Positions 1 through 11,780 of a DNA stretch of 64,000 nt are shown piece by piece. Within the stretch, counting starts at the first letter, position 1, and each line of letters starts with the position of its first letter. The translations under genes were made by a program, and so were the position numbers. The stretch covers positions 36,398,499 to 36,462,498 of the forward strand of contig NC_054084.1 in the NCBI RefSeq assembly GCF_017562075.2. The letters are read 5' to 3'. A model generated the notes under the pieces. It was not told where the DNA came from. It saw nothing but the letters and a program-made list of their open reading frames with translations, and ran no database searches. This stretch comes from Anopheles merus (lineage: Eukaryota; Arthropoda; Insecta; Diptera; Culicidae).

Positions 1-1806
1 CTAATTCACAACGGTTTGCTGCTGTCTGTGGCGCCCGTCCGTGTACCCTTTAAACCTTCAGCAAAGTAAATCTAACCAACCAACCAATTCCCAATTTTCC
101 TATTTTTCCAGGTGAATCGACGCATCTATAAACGCGCGCGCACGTGTTCTGTGTTCTGCACACAATTTCCTTTTTTTTGCACGCTTTTAGTTGTTTCCAC
201 TTTTCATTACACTTCTATTCTTTGTGCTGTGCTTAGTTTCCCTCGCTCTTTCTCTCTCTCTCTCTCTCTTTTTTTATCTGCACAATTTAAGAAACATAGC
301 TACGTACTGGTCACTGCTGGTAGAAAAGGAGGAGAAAATGTACATACACGTATAAAAAAACGCCGCCACCACCACCTCCCTGCACCTTCTTATGCACTTT
401 TGGAACATTCGCACGCAAACAGCAAAACAAAACTAGACATGAGAGAGAGAGAACGAGAGAGCTTGGATAGGGAAAATCGGGTAAAAGCAAACAATACTCT
501 ATTGAGAAGATCGGTGTGTGTTTGGTGGTAAGGGAACGGACACGTCGTATGGTGTCCGCGTTATGATTGTAATTAATCGCCTTCAAAAAGCAGACAAGTG
601 CGGCGAACGGTGTATAAAAAGTGTACATGCATTATTACCACCTTAAGACAACACCACTAAGAAGGAATAGCTGTGTTTTTTGTGTGTATAGAATCCTATG
701 TACATGTGTACTTGTGAGTGTGTATAGCGCTTAGCTCTGAGTATCATACAAAAGCATACAATTAGATTAGGCGAATATGGCGCAATGGTGATAACGAACA
801 AATAGTAATCTAGTAACAATCTAACGTAAGACAAATTCGGTAGATTAAGGCGCGCGTGTTTAGTGCAGTAACTTATCGGGGGAGCGGAGCGGGGATAGAT
901 TCCCCGTGTCATGATCTTCTCCTCATACTGGACAAAAAAATGCGTCGAGTTTCTCTTTCCTACACAAAAACAAAAGAAGCTTCTGCACGTACTTATGCTG
1001 TGCGCGCTCTATACATAGTGTGGTGAGATTACGCTACAAACGTATAACGTAAAATGCATCAATTTCGGTGACCAACACTCTCCGTCGCCGACGACGACAC
1101 TACGATCACGATCGCGATCACCACCGCTACACGACGATTTGATATCAAACAAATAGAGATGCCATCTGGAGGCTGTAGGAAGTTGTTGATTTTTTTTTTG
1201 CTCTTCTTCTAAAACGTCATGCTAATAGTAGGGACAAGGTGTGTAGCTTTTAAGATAATTTACTCTACATAGCGCGAAGAAAAGTAATTGCTATCGGTGT
1301 GGCCATATATTGTTTAGCAATTGAAGTGCGTTGGTGTGTGTGAGTGTCTGTGTGTGTGTTGTTGTTGTAGGCCTGCTAACTCTTGTATCAGGCAGTAAGT
1401 CGGCAAACAACAGCAGAGAGCTTGGGCAGTGTAGGCAAAACCTTGGGGGTGAAAAATAGAATACAACTTAAGTGCAGAGAGGAGATCTTGCGGTGTTCAT
1501 GGTGATCAAGGAAGAAAACACAACAAAACACACACAAACAAAATAATAAGGCTGTGGTATATAAGTTAAATTTCCAAGTTGTATAAACACATACACACGC
1601 GCGTACACACTTTGTTCAAAGCCTCTACACCTTGTGTTCCGTACTACAGTGCGCAGAAGACACGTTTGCAGGAAGGTCCTTCTTTTTTTTTGGTACATTT
1701 TGAATTCAAAAAGTGAAATGTCTTTCACATTATTTGTCTATTAAGCTGCGTTGCTATGCGTTATGGTTAGTTTAAGGGCGCGCGCGCACGTGTGTATCGT
1801 CCTTTA

Positions 1807-2034
1807 CAGGGGTTTTCAGGTGTTCTCATAATTCCTTGATTCTTACTTAGTGGAAATTAACTTTTTATGATAGGAATCTTGCCTGAGGGGGTTTGGACAA
1901 GCTTATTGCAAATAGCTATTGAATTCCTATTGGGAAATTCCAAAAAGCCTACTATAGAGTCCAATTCCCATTGCATAAAGTAAATTTCCCGTAAGAAAGA
2001 GTTAAGAAAGTGTCCTACCCCTGAAAAATCGTCT
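1807..2034. mobile_element. MITE with TA target duplication, same family as 25409-25655
   Basis: A 228-base segment flanked by TA on both sides (1805-1806 and 2035-2036). The left end CAGGGGTTTTCAGGTGTTCT is a diverged inverted copy of the right end. Internal parts, read on the minus strand (AGGACACTTTCTTAACTCTT, and the later GGGAATTGGACTCTATAG), match those of the element at 25409-25655, so the two copies support each other. There is no coding capacity. TA duplication suggests mobilisation by a Tc1/mariner-type transposase. Confidence 0.65.
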
Positions 2035-2241
2035 TATGTCCTAGTTTCTTCCATTATTCTTTTCCCACTATGATGGGGAAGTTTTTTTTATGTGTTTGAT
2101 GCAAACTTTGTTAGTTTGTAAGTTTTAATCGATAAATGTGTCTGTGTTTGTTTAGATGTAAAAAAAGGCTAGAGATTATATATATTCGTTGCGTAATAGT
2201 ATTGTTACATGTTCTATGTTTATTTTACTATTCTTCCAAAT

Positions 2242-2242
<1 letters not shown>

Positions 2243-2332
<90 letters not shown>
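2243..2332. repeat. (CA)45 microsatellite
   Basis: An uninterrupted run of 45 CA units. Apparent reading frames across it (poly-His/Thr or poly-Cys/Val) are artefacts of the repeat. Confidence 0.98.
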
Positions 2333-2335
<3 letters not shown>

Positions 2336-4999
2336 TCTACTTTGCCTTTTGTTGGTTTTGGAAGAACTGTTTCTGGTGTTTTATTTGAATTTTTGCCAAA
2401 TTCTTCCAACAACCGCCTTCTTCAGGAGCACCTTTTCCTTCTCCTTCTTCTACGAAGTAATAATGATGATAATGATGAGCATTTTCTCCTTCTGCGAAGG
2501 GGTTTAGCCTAGAAGGGAGGGACCCCAACATGTGTGTACCAAGATTTCATACAAACGCTGATAATAGTCAAAAACACAAGCCATCACACACCGACACACA
2601 CGCACACACACAAACGCATGTGCAACAGCAGCATCACAACACACTCCTCTCGTTTTACTTTTCTATTCCTTATCAGCCTAGCAACGATCGCGGTCTGTCT
2701 CGCCTGATAAAATAGTGTATAAATGTATCGATTTTCGTGTTGGAGAAAGGCAGCCTGTCACAGGAGAACGAACCCACACGTGCCCACGTGGCTGTGGATA
2801 GTCGAGGTAGTTTCGTAGCTAGTGTTTTTTGTGTGTAATTTAGTTGCTTCGCAGTACTTTGCTACGAGAAAAGGAGGGGGACACTCACACAATCGAAAAA
2901 CGTTTGTTAACAAACGCGAAAAAAAAAACAAGCGAACAAGAAACTATTGTACAAGTATAGGTGTAAGAAGAAAGCGGCACGTGGTACACCACACCAACAC
3001 ACACAGCCACCTCCAAATGGTGGATCGAAAAAGAAAGTAATTATAACGAAATACTACGCACACTGGCGTCGTGTGTGTGTTTGCTCTTGTTCTCTTGCAC
3101 GCTCGGCTGATTTAGCATACATAAGAAAGGAAGAGTTAAACGCTAAGAGAAAGTATGGAGCGAAAAGAAGAAAAAATAAACACTAGAGTACAAAATCAAT
3201 ATGTAAGATTAGATATACTAGAGTGGTAAAACGCAAAAGTGTAAAATAAGAACAGAAAGAACATAAGAAACACACACACGAAAACACATACACACACAAA
3301 AGATAAAAGTATAGAATGAAGCGAATGAATGTGTGTAAATAAGGACAAAACGTGCAACTTGCTTTTTATTCGCCCTATCCCACAAAACGGCAAGAGACGG
3401 AAGGAGTAAAGTAAATAGCTAGTTTAGCATAAATCGTTAGTGTGGCGAGCATATGAGTGATGAGAGAAGTCGGAACAGCTTATATAGATGAAACATTTTG
3501 GGCAGGATACGAACATCGCTTAACAGCAGCATGCATATACCGGTGAAGCATAGTTTTTTTTTTTTTAGTAGTTGATGCAGCAGTAATAAATTATCTAACG
3601 CACGTTGTTACATTATAGTTTTTTGTTTCTTCTCTCCTTTCGATTGATCTCGTTACTAATTGTGTAAAAATGACGCTGTTCGCACCAACACGACGACCAC
3701 CACCATCATTACTACCAATCCTATTTCTCTCTTTCGCTTTACTCCTCTTACGGACCTAAAATCGATTTACTTTTCTCATTTGTCTTTACAATAGTGTGCT
3801 TCTTAGGATATGTTTCGTTATTATATTAAATTACAAAAAGCTAATACATTTGTTTGTGAACTTAAATAGCTGTTTTACTGCACTCTGAAAAGATCAAACT
3901 TTTGTACAAAACATTCAAACAGCTTTTTTCCATTAAAATTAAAATCCTGATAAAAAGCGAAGAACAAAAACAACACATTTTTACACCCCAAAAGCAGAAA
4001 CATTTTTATAACGAAAAGAAAAAGAAGATGGTGAAAAAACAAACAAAAAGAACACGTAAACACGAGTTAGTTGATAAGAGGAGCGCCAGCCTATTATTAA
4101 CCTTCGTATACTTGTATATCCTTGCCGCTTTCTTGAAGGTATCTTCTTAACCGTGCATCATCTTGCGAGCAAAAAACAAACAAAAATGGGTTTAGAAGTT
4201 TAAGAAAGGTTTTGTGCGAAGATGAGAAGGAGAAGGAAAGCGTTTCAGTCTTGAAACGTATATGCATACATATATAAATATAGATGCAAATTATTATACA
4301 CTTATACATACAGACAAGTACATAGACACACAAACACACACAGACACCCCGCCGTCCTCACACATTACTTGAAACAACAGAACAGAACAGCGTATTTGTA
4401 GAGACACGATGAGGAGCAAAAGCAACAATTTTTAACAAAGAGAATAAGGATGCTGAACTCGCAAAGAAATTAAAGCGGAAACAACAAAACAAAACTACAC
4501 GAAAAGAAAAGAAAGAAAAAAAAACAAATGTTGACTATATATTATGTATATGCTTAGGAGATACATACCGGTCGGGAAAATCGAAGTAACGTGATTAAAA
4601 TAAAAATGCAAATTGTGAAAAAGTATATACGTAGTTGAAAGTGTGCAAAGTGTTTTTGTTTGTTTTGTGTTTGTACTCTTTGCGCTAATATTGAAAGAAA
4701 ACGATTGTTTATTTACTGTATTATTTACTGTATTGTTGAAACAAAAACTCTATTCAAAATGACTGGTTTTATAACATTTTCGTTTCCGTTATAAAGATCG
4801 CGCAAAAATTATCTTGTTTGTTCTCACGTCATCTTCCTCTTTTTTCAACATTGCACGTAAAAACACAGCAATTGAAACATAATTAAAATTGTTATGCTAT
4901 TGACAAAAAAAAGTTATAATTAAGAAAATAATCGGGCAATTTCCGGATTCATATCAATGTGTTCGTTTCATTTATCGTATTTCCTTATTTTCTTACAAG

Positions 5000-6040
5000 T
5001 TTCATAATTTTTCGAAGTCAACTAATCAAATAATCATAATAATTATGATTACTGTCCAAAATCAGCCACTGCTTATCGATGAATGAATAAATCGCCCAAC
5101 ATTAATTATCAAATTATACGTTAACTAAAGCACAAAATATGCGCCAAATGTTGTTAACAGTTCGATTATAATTCATTCACACGAAAACAGCAAAGTTTTT
5201 TTATTGATTAACAATATAAAATAATTATTTTATCAAGTTGAAAAATAGCACAATAATTGGTGCAAGAAAAACCATGTACTCATTGTTTCCCATTCCCATG
5301 TATACAAGTTTTGCTGTCAAATAACAAAAATCAGTTGTGTTATTTCGCATGGAAAATCATAAAACATTGACATTCTAAACCTGATCTTTAAAATATCAAA
5401 TTTTATTGATTTTCAACATCTAGTTTTATCATTTTGTAATGGTACATTTCTTAAAACCATTCACCTGAGTGTTGAAAATAAATTTTGGTAGATTATACAA
5501 TTCTAGCACGTTTTTGGACTAGCACAAAAAATTGCTACACAGCTAGCATAACCATTGGTATATGCAAGAAGTTTTGGAAAATAGCCATAACTTTTGAAAA
5601 AGAATTCCATTTACAAAAGGTAAAAGTAATAATTAAGCTAATATCTATCTACTTCACCTTTGTTAATGAATTTTTATTCATTAGTTACGCCACAATTCTT
5701 GTTTTAGTCCAAATGCGGTACAAACTCGTCCATAAATGGTACACCTACCCTTCGTACAAACTGGCCTGAAATTCACAAACATTATACGAAAATGTTATTT
5801 GATCTTAAAACTTGCTAGCTATCTAGTGAAACTCATTCGTATTATACATGGTCATCCAACGGTCGCTTCAAATATCATTCACAAATCCAACGTGCAGCCT
5901 CTACTGTAACCATCGGTTACAGTGCATAGTTCAGTACTGCATGTAATAAAAGCGATAATTTACCGCAATTTTTAACTTTTGGTACATTATCATAATGTTT
6001 AGCCGCTGTAAAATGCATTTCTTTCCAGGTGTAAAAATAC
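5000..6040. other. AT-rich intergenic stretch
   Basis: AT-rich sequence with no plausible gene. The only structure noticed is a palindrome with 9-base arms, ACTGTAACC at 5903-5911 and GGTTACAGT at 5915-5923, separated by three bases. Confidence 0.5.
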
Positions 6041-6049
6041 TTTGATTAA

Positions 6050-7060
6050 AAAAATGTTAAATTGTCATTAATTTCCGCCTGCAAGTGGAGTGCCAAAACC
6101 ACGTGCTGCACGCTGCACAGTAAAAGCCTCGATGCGGATGTCGCACACCTCCGCCAAATGCTGCACTCCTGGTCGAAATTTTGCACCGTGGCGTTCGCGC
6201 TGTAGACACAAGTGACAGCACGCGTCCACCCCGGATAACGCGTGCTGGCCACGGCCGCTTGCACGGGACGCCACCGCTCGGGCACGTGGTGGGCGGGTGT
6301 GCATGTGAAGTAGCGCGCGAAAAACCCGCCACCGGTGGTTGCCATGGTAGCTGCCCGCTCAACCACCACCACCACTACTGGTGTGTGCGTATGTGTGCGT
6401 TGGTACGCGCGCGCTACGTTGCGAGGGGAACGTTACGGCTGTGCCGGTTTGTCCTCCTGCGCACATGCGCTCCGGGTGCGTTTGTTGAAATTTTTCGTAA
6501 GAAATTTTCAATCGAACAAAATTTGTTCGCAACCGCCGCCGTACCGCCACGGGGTCGACCTCGGATTTTCATCGAAAACGGCCGAAAGCGTTCGAGAAGC
6601 GTGCCCGTTCGGCAGCACCCGCCCCAGCTGATCGTGTGAGCGCTGCGCGACCGCATGCGACCCTGGTAGAATTTGTTGAAATGGTTGAAAAATGTGATTC
6701 TGCCGACGCAACGACGACGACGACGACGATGATTGCGCGCGGGACCCCGTGTCGTTTCGTTGCAGCGGCACTCTTTTGGCGCGTTTGCTCGTTGCGGACC
6801 CAACGGCGGGCGTGTTTTCTTTTTGTTGTTGCGTGGCGGCGATGTTGGGTGAAGTCCGGCGACTAGGCACGCAGGGCGTATAGAAAGCCGCCGCTGCTGA
6901 TCGGCGGATGCGACGGATGGACGGGCGGCTGTGCTGTGTTGTGTTTATGAGGGGAGTTTTGCTCGGACAGGGGGTGAAAATCTTGTGAAAATAGATACCG
7001 GCCTCTAGCTGCGGCGGGCATTTTCGGCGCGATGCCGCCTATTGCGTACATCAAGCGCAC
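6050..7060. promoter_or_regulatory. GC-rich island, possible promoter or 5' exon
   Basis: A sharply bounded kilobase of high GC between AT-rich flanks, rich in CpG, with (ACC)n near 6362-6376 and (GAC)n near 6710-6730. All six frames are partly open because GC-rich DNA has few stops, and none encodes a recognisable protein. In insect genomes such islands often mark promoters and 5' UTR exons. The strand and the gene served are unknown; no TATA box or convincing first exon was found. Confidence 0.35.
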
Positions 7061-7376
7061 GTGGCTATTCAGCTATTCAAACGTTCTGTATTGGTTTGGA
7101 TTTTAATCGGGAGCACTTTAGAGATTATATAGAGCAAACAGTTATTGAATTATTGTTTGAGCATGTTTCATAATTGGCACAACGATCGGCACAACGAAAA
7201 ACAATATTAAAAATATTAATTGATTAGGTAAAACCAATAATTCCTCAAAAGGAACAAAAATTTTCAAAAATATTTCAATTTGATGTATAACTATAGCTAT
7301 TATTGCACATATATTGCACTTTATTCATAGCTTGTGGTTCATCGGCAATGGAAAGTCGTTATAAACGACAACACTT

Positions 7377-7727
7377 ACAGGTGGTCCCCGAGATACACGG
7401 TTAATGGGGACCGAAAACGGCCGCAAAATACCACGAATTTCTGCGTCAGTTGAATCTCGGGATTTCCAGCCAAAATATCACTAATTTTCCAAAAAAAAAT
7501 GCAATTAAGGGGTGGTTTTAGCTACTTATTTAATTATTTGGTATGATTTTTACTGAATAAACATTTTGAAATTGTTTTTTAACATTTGATCAATTTTGAA
7601 ATTATTTAACATTTGACAATCGATGTGTCAAATCAGTACAATTTGCTCAAATAACTGTCATTTTTTGTTAACCGCGTATCTCCGAATCCGCATATAAAAG
7701 GTACCGTGTATCTCGGGGACCGCTTGT
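7377..7727. mobile_element. MITE, 351 bp, with near-perfect terminal inverted repeats
   Basis: The left end contains GGTCCCCGAGATACACGGT (7383-7401) and the right end its exact reverse complement (7703-7721). The repeats extend outward to ACA[G/A]G[T/C]G, giving about 25-base TIRs. The flanks carry ACTT on both sides (7373-7376 and 7728-7731), a candidate 4-base target duplication. The interior is AT-rich and non-coding, so the element is non-autonomous. Confidence 0.85.
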
Positions 7728-7986
7728 ACTTGTAATTTTGCTCTTTTCGTCGGACAATTTCTTATGAAAAAAACTTTTTTTTTACCATGACTTACTTAAC
7801 AAGCATGTTGGCTAGTTGGGCATATTAAGCAGCTGCAGTTACGGAATGATATTTTCTATTCGTATAATTATGTTCCATTGTACAAATGTCCTACACTGCA
7901 TATATCTTCCTTGTGTCTTGTCTTTGGATTTTATAATATCGTTTAGGTTCCGGGGAAGTAACATATTTTTCTGAAATCATTTCTTA

Positions 7987-8506
7987 TAATGTATTTGTTA
8001 GAAATTAATTTTTTTCTGTAGTCGTTAACTCCAATCTAACTAATTGACGACCATGTACCGTATTGCTTCGAATTACAGACACTTTAATACATTCTTAAAT
8101 ACATACCTCTGTACAGCTCCCTTTACTAAGGAAAACCTTCTAGATTTGAGAAAAAATAAAGATTGTCAATAAATTTACTAGAAACATTGCAAAAAATCAT
8201 TACATTGTCACAATATTTTGATTAATATTCCGGACAGTTTCGAGTTAGAACACTGTTATTTTTACGTTGATAACTACTTTAACATTTTTAATTTATCCTA
8301 GTAAATCATTTAAGACATTTAAAATTAAAAAGCAGCATGTTCAGGGGCTGGGTATGAAGAAGTTCAATAAAAACATGCCAAATGTCCGGAATTTGAAGCT
8401 CTCCGTAATTTAAATCATAACGGTTTATACACTGCTGCTATCAAGAATAACTTTCATTTAATTTGTGAATCACAAGCTCTATAACACGAGCTTCTTAGCA
8501 AAATTA
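7987..8506. repeat. left copy of a local direct duplication
   Basis: Two blocks of this segment (about 7991-8055 and 8428-8506) recur in the same order at about 8860-8926 and 8938-9012. The shared block 1 contains GTAGTCGTTAACTCCAATCT; block 2 contains ACTTTCATTTAATT. The roughly 370 bases between the blocks here are missing from the right copy. No coding potential was seen. Confidence 0.75.
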
Positions 8507-8857
8507 AGGCCGGGGGCCATTGTTCGTACTCGCTAGTGTAATTTCGATTTTCACTAGCGCATCTGGTGGCGGCTGGTGGAAGCTTTTCTTTGGTCATCGA
8601 GGGAATGGACGTGCCGGATTTCAAAATTGAGTATTTGTTTCATCATTTTATGCGAAAATGGCTGAAATGCATGCACAATATGTGTATTTATCAATTACAA
8701 AGCATTTCCAGTTCAGTTTGAGAAGAAAACATGGAAAATTAAAACATTTTCTGAAGCGGCTCCAAATTGTTTGGCAAAATGCTTCAGTCAGCCGTCGCCA
8801 AATGCGCTAGTGAAAATCGAAATTACACTAGCGAGTACGGACAATGTCCTCCGGCCT
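8507..8857. mobile_element. Tourist/PIF-Harbinger-like MITE, 351 bp
   Basis: Long terminal inverted repeats of about 65-68 bases (8507 to about 8573 against about 8791 to 8857) with roughly six mismatches, ends AGGCCGG...CCGGCCT. The flanks are TTA on both sides (8504-8506 and 8858-8860), the 3-base duplication typical of PIF/Harbinger elements. There is no open frame inside. It sits between the two copies of a local duplication. Confidence 0.85.
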
Positions 8858-8859
8858 TT

Positions 8860-9012
8860 ATGTATTTGTTAGAAATTCTATTCTTTTCTGTAGTCGTTAA
8901 CTCCAATCTAACTGATTGACGACCATTTATATATACACTTCTGCTATCAAGTATGACTTTCATTTAATTAGTGAATCACAAATTCTACAAAACGAACTTC
9001 TTTGCTAAATTA
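8860..9012. repeat. right copy of the local duplication, internally deleted
   Basis: Matches 7991-8055 followed directly by 8428-8506, without the intervening 370 bases. It begins at the right edge of the MITE at 8507-8857. Confidence 0.75.
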
Positions 9013-9715
9013 GAAAATTCCAAATTAACTCAGAGAAAAACTGAAACAATGTTTGGCTGCTAAAAATAAAATAAAAATATCGATTTAAAGTATGCAAATC
9101 ACACACTATCGTATGACAATTTCACGTCGATCGATACATTGGTACCAGGATTGTTGTTACTGGTGTTCATGCGTGACAGTGACACGGGTCTTTTGCCGTA
9201 AGCTTTTAACAGACATTTAACAAAAATGTCAATCAGTATGAAAAGACCGCCCTATATCTTATATTTATTTCCAAAAGCCTTCCTTATTCGGCACAACTTT
9301 TAGTATGGGAAAATTCTAAATGCACTAAAATATACGCACATTCGACAAAGGCATGCTTCGTCTGGATGTTTTAACAGAGACCTCATGTTTCAATTTGATA
9401 AAAAAAAATCAAACAGTTTTACTTCAACAACAATTGCGCAAAGCTTTCTTTACTTACCTCTTTAGTTAGAACAAGTAGTAACATTTGCACCTTTTACTTC
9501 TTATTTACACATCATCGTAACGCAATGTCTCCCCCCAAACGGAAGGAAATGATACATGCAAGAATCGGCCGAAGAGTTGATGTGTTAATTGCTACCTATT
9601 TCTTCGTCAACTCGCAAAATGCTTCAGAGAGAGAGAGAGAGAGAAGTTGATGAACAATCAATGGATTGCTAATTGTTACCTTTGGGCCTTAAAACTGATG
9701 CTACTGATTTTCAGA

Positions 9716-9723
9716 TATAAAAG
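9716..9723 (+). promoter_or_regulatory. TATA box of OBP4
   Basis: TATAAAAG lies about 128 bases before the start codon. A start of transcription near 9745-9750 would leave a roughly 95-base leader. Confidence 0.65.
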
Positions 9724-9799
9724 GTAGAACCGGCGGTTAGAATCTTCGCAATTCGGCATTTCTGTTCGGTGTGTCGAGCTGCGCGGCACTAACCGGAGG

Positions 9800-9841
9800 A
9801 TGATCATCGTTGGTGGTGGCGATCATCGCGCAACGGCTTAG
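9800..9841 (+). other. 13-codon upstream ORF in the OBP4 leader
   Basis: An ATG at 9800 opens a 13-codon frame ending in TAG at 9839-9841, only two bases before the main ATG at 9844. If translated, it would reduce initiation on OBP4 or require leaky scanning or reinitiation. Confidence 0.5.
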
Positions 9842-9843
9842 CC

Positions 9844-10609
9844 ATGGCCGCAAGCAGATCGTGCTGGTGCTGGTGGTGGTGGGATTTTATGCTGGGATTG
9901 GTCGCCTTCTTCTTCATTCCGTTCCCTTCTGTGGAGTGTGCGGTAAGTGAAACGAATGGCCAGTGAGTGATTAAGGTGATTAGGTGCATCATTTCTTTCC
10001 TCAGATGACACGAAAACAACTGATCAACTCGATGGACATGATGCGTTCGGCGTGCGCTCCCAAGTTCAAAGTATCGACCGGTAAGTGAGTGAAGGTGTGC
10101 CTTGGAAAAAGTCCTTGCTTGATCGCTTCTTTCCCAATCGCTTTGCTGCAGAGATGCTGGACAACTTGCGGGGCGGCATATTCGCCGAGGATCGCGAACT
10201 CAAATGCTACACGATGTGCATTGCGCAGATGGCGGGAACGGTATGAGTGAGCGGTACGATTGTGCATTTGAGCGATCACTGATCTTTGGAAACACACTCT
10301 CCTTCCCTCACCAGATGAACAAAAAGGGCGAAATCAACGTGTCGAAAACGATCGCCCAGATGGACGCGATGCTACCGCCGGACATGCGGGACAAGGCGAA
10401 GGAAGCGATCCACTCCTGTCGCGATGTGCGTAAGTATCGTTCTAGTTCTTTGAGCCGATGAGAATTCTGCATTATTTCTCTTGTCTGTCTGCCTTGCCTG
10501 TCTCATCCTCCTTCATCCAGAGGGTCGGTACAAGGACTCGTGCGACAAAACGTTCTACTCGACCAAATGTCTTGCCGAGTACGATCGCGACGTGTTTCTC
10601 TTTCCCTGA
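9844..10609 (+). CDS. Obp4: odorant-binding protein OBP4 (LUSH ortholog)
   Basis: Five coding exons: 9844-9942, 10005-10080, 10152-10240, 10315-10429 and 10521-10609, all GT-AG, giving 155 residues. Residues 1-33 form a hydrophobic, Trp-rich signal peptide; the mature protein starts at MTRKQL. The six classic OBP cysteines are at 50, 77, 81, 123, 134 and 143, with C2-X3-C3 and C5-X8-C6 spacing, which would form three disulphides. Segments such as CAPKFK, MAGT, NKKGE and the C-terminal FLFP match the pattern of Drosophila LUSH. OBPs are secreted into sensillar lymph and carry hydrophobic odorants to receptors; mosquito OBP4 is known to bind indole-type ligands. The start is chosen at 9844 because the earlier ATG at 9800 closes at once. 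A polyadenylation signal follows near 10817. Confidence 0.93.
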
Positions 10610-10639
10610 TGGTCTTGGCATGTTTGGCGCGTCGATCGT

Positions 10640-11780
10640 CGGCAGCATGTTCGTGATCGGTCCGGGATGAAGCGATCCGGCACCGGGATTGCAGGGACGT
10701 CAGCAGGCAGCATCAGCAGGCAGCAGGCAGCAGCATAACCTTACAGCATAGGCAGCATAGATGGCACATCGTGGTGGTGGTGGTGTTAGCTGTTAATGGG
10801 AAAGAATGGGAAAGGAAATAAACGAACAGAAGCACAAAACCAAACAAAGCAATGCGCAGGCAAACCCGCATGGGAAGAAAGCCGTTCACACTCCGAAATA
10901 GAAGACAATTGATGCTGTGCAGATGCGAGGGTCGTTGAGCAGCAGCAGCAGCAGCAGCAGCATCCTCATCCTGCTCGCTGTCATGGTTCACTGTTCTCGC
11001 TCATCTCGCGTGCTCATTGAACCGTGAAATTGAGAGCGCCACCGGGTTCAAACGCGTGCAGCACACCCCTCGCGACGGGGAGGTCAACCAAACAGAGCAT
11101 TAATTAATGTTGGCGCATGCGCGCACACAAGCGAGGGTGCGCACATCCAGAGCACCAGCACCACCACCACCCGCATATTGCGTTGCGCATGGCGACTGGC
11201 GACTGGTTCCCGGTCCGGTTCGGTGGGTTGCGGTCGGCCACACCGAGCAATCGCGGGAGTGCCTCCCGCTGCACATGCGGTCCGGTTAGTTGATCCGAAG
11301 CTGGCTCGATGTCCGATGACGGATGCTCGTCGTGCCCGATCTTGACCCATCCGCGCCGGTGTGATCGTGATCGTGTGTGATTGCTTCGGGCCGCTTCGAT
11401 CCACTTGCCGCCAATCGCCGCACAATGGCAGACGAATGCGGTGGACTTGATTTTGCTGCTTTATTTATGCTTTTTGGGGTTCGTGTTTCACCCCTCGTGG
11501 ACGAGTTTTTTTTTACTAGGGGCACTTGCACAAGCGCGACTGGTTCCATGTGCTTGTTTTGTTGGTCCAGCATAAGAGGCCACGGCGCAACATTCGATGG
11601 ATCGTGAGCTTGTGTTGGATGCTTGCCTGTTACCCGATCCACATCTTTGTTTGCTCATCTCATCTTCATCACAGCTCTCCATCATCGATCGACAACAATG
11701 AGGATCGAGTCGAGGAGAATGTTATTGCAAAGATCGTCATAAATCAAGGGCAAAGGCGATCGTCGTTTTGAAAAAAATGT
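10640..11780. other. OBP4 3' region and GC-rich intergenic DNA
   Basis: Contains the OBP4 3' UTR (CAGCAG-rich, AATAAA near 10817) and then CpG-rich sequence with short overlapping frames on both strands, none recognisable. (CAG)n lies near 10939-10960. Confidence 0.5.

Larger units (their letters stand above)
1..5000. other. non-coding, simple-repeat-rich region; possible long 3' UTR
   Basis: No reading frame here resembles a protein; the longest ones run through CA, CT or A-rich tracts. The sequence is moderately GC-rich, full of CA, GT, CT and AAAAC runs, and turns clearly AT-rich after about 4.7 kb. That texture resembles long 3' UTRs of insect neuronal genes. Frame 1 is open from base 1 to a TAA at 67-69, and there is a splice-acceptor-like stretch ending at 111. 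AATAAA-type signals occur near 3586 and 4598. That the whole stretch belongs to a plus-strand transcript entering from the left is inference only. Confidence 0.3.

Noticed and set aside
2136..2512. Frames through the (CA)n tract
   Set aside because: Poly-His/Thr and poly-Cys/Val products are created by the microsatellite.
6181..6870. Overlapping frames on both strands of the GC island
   Set aside because: Open only because stops are rare in GC-rich DNA; no domain, signal peptide or consistent splice structure.
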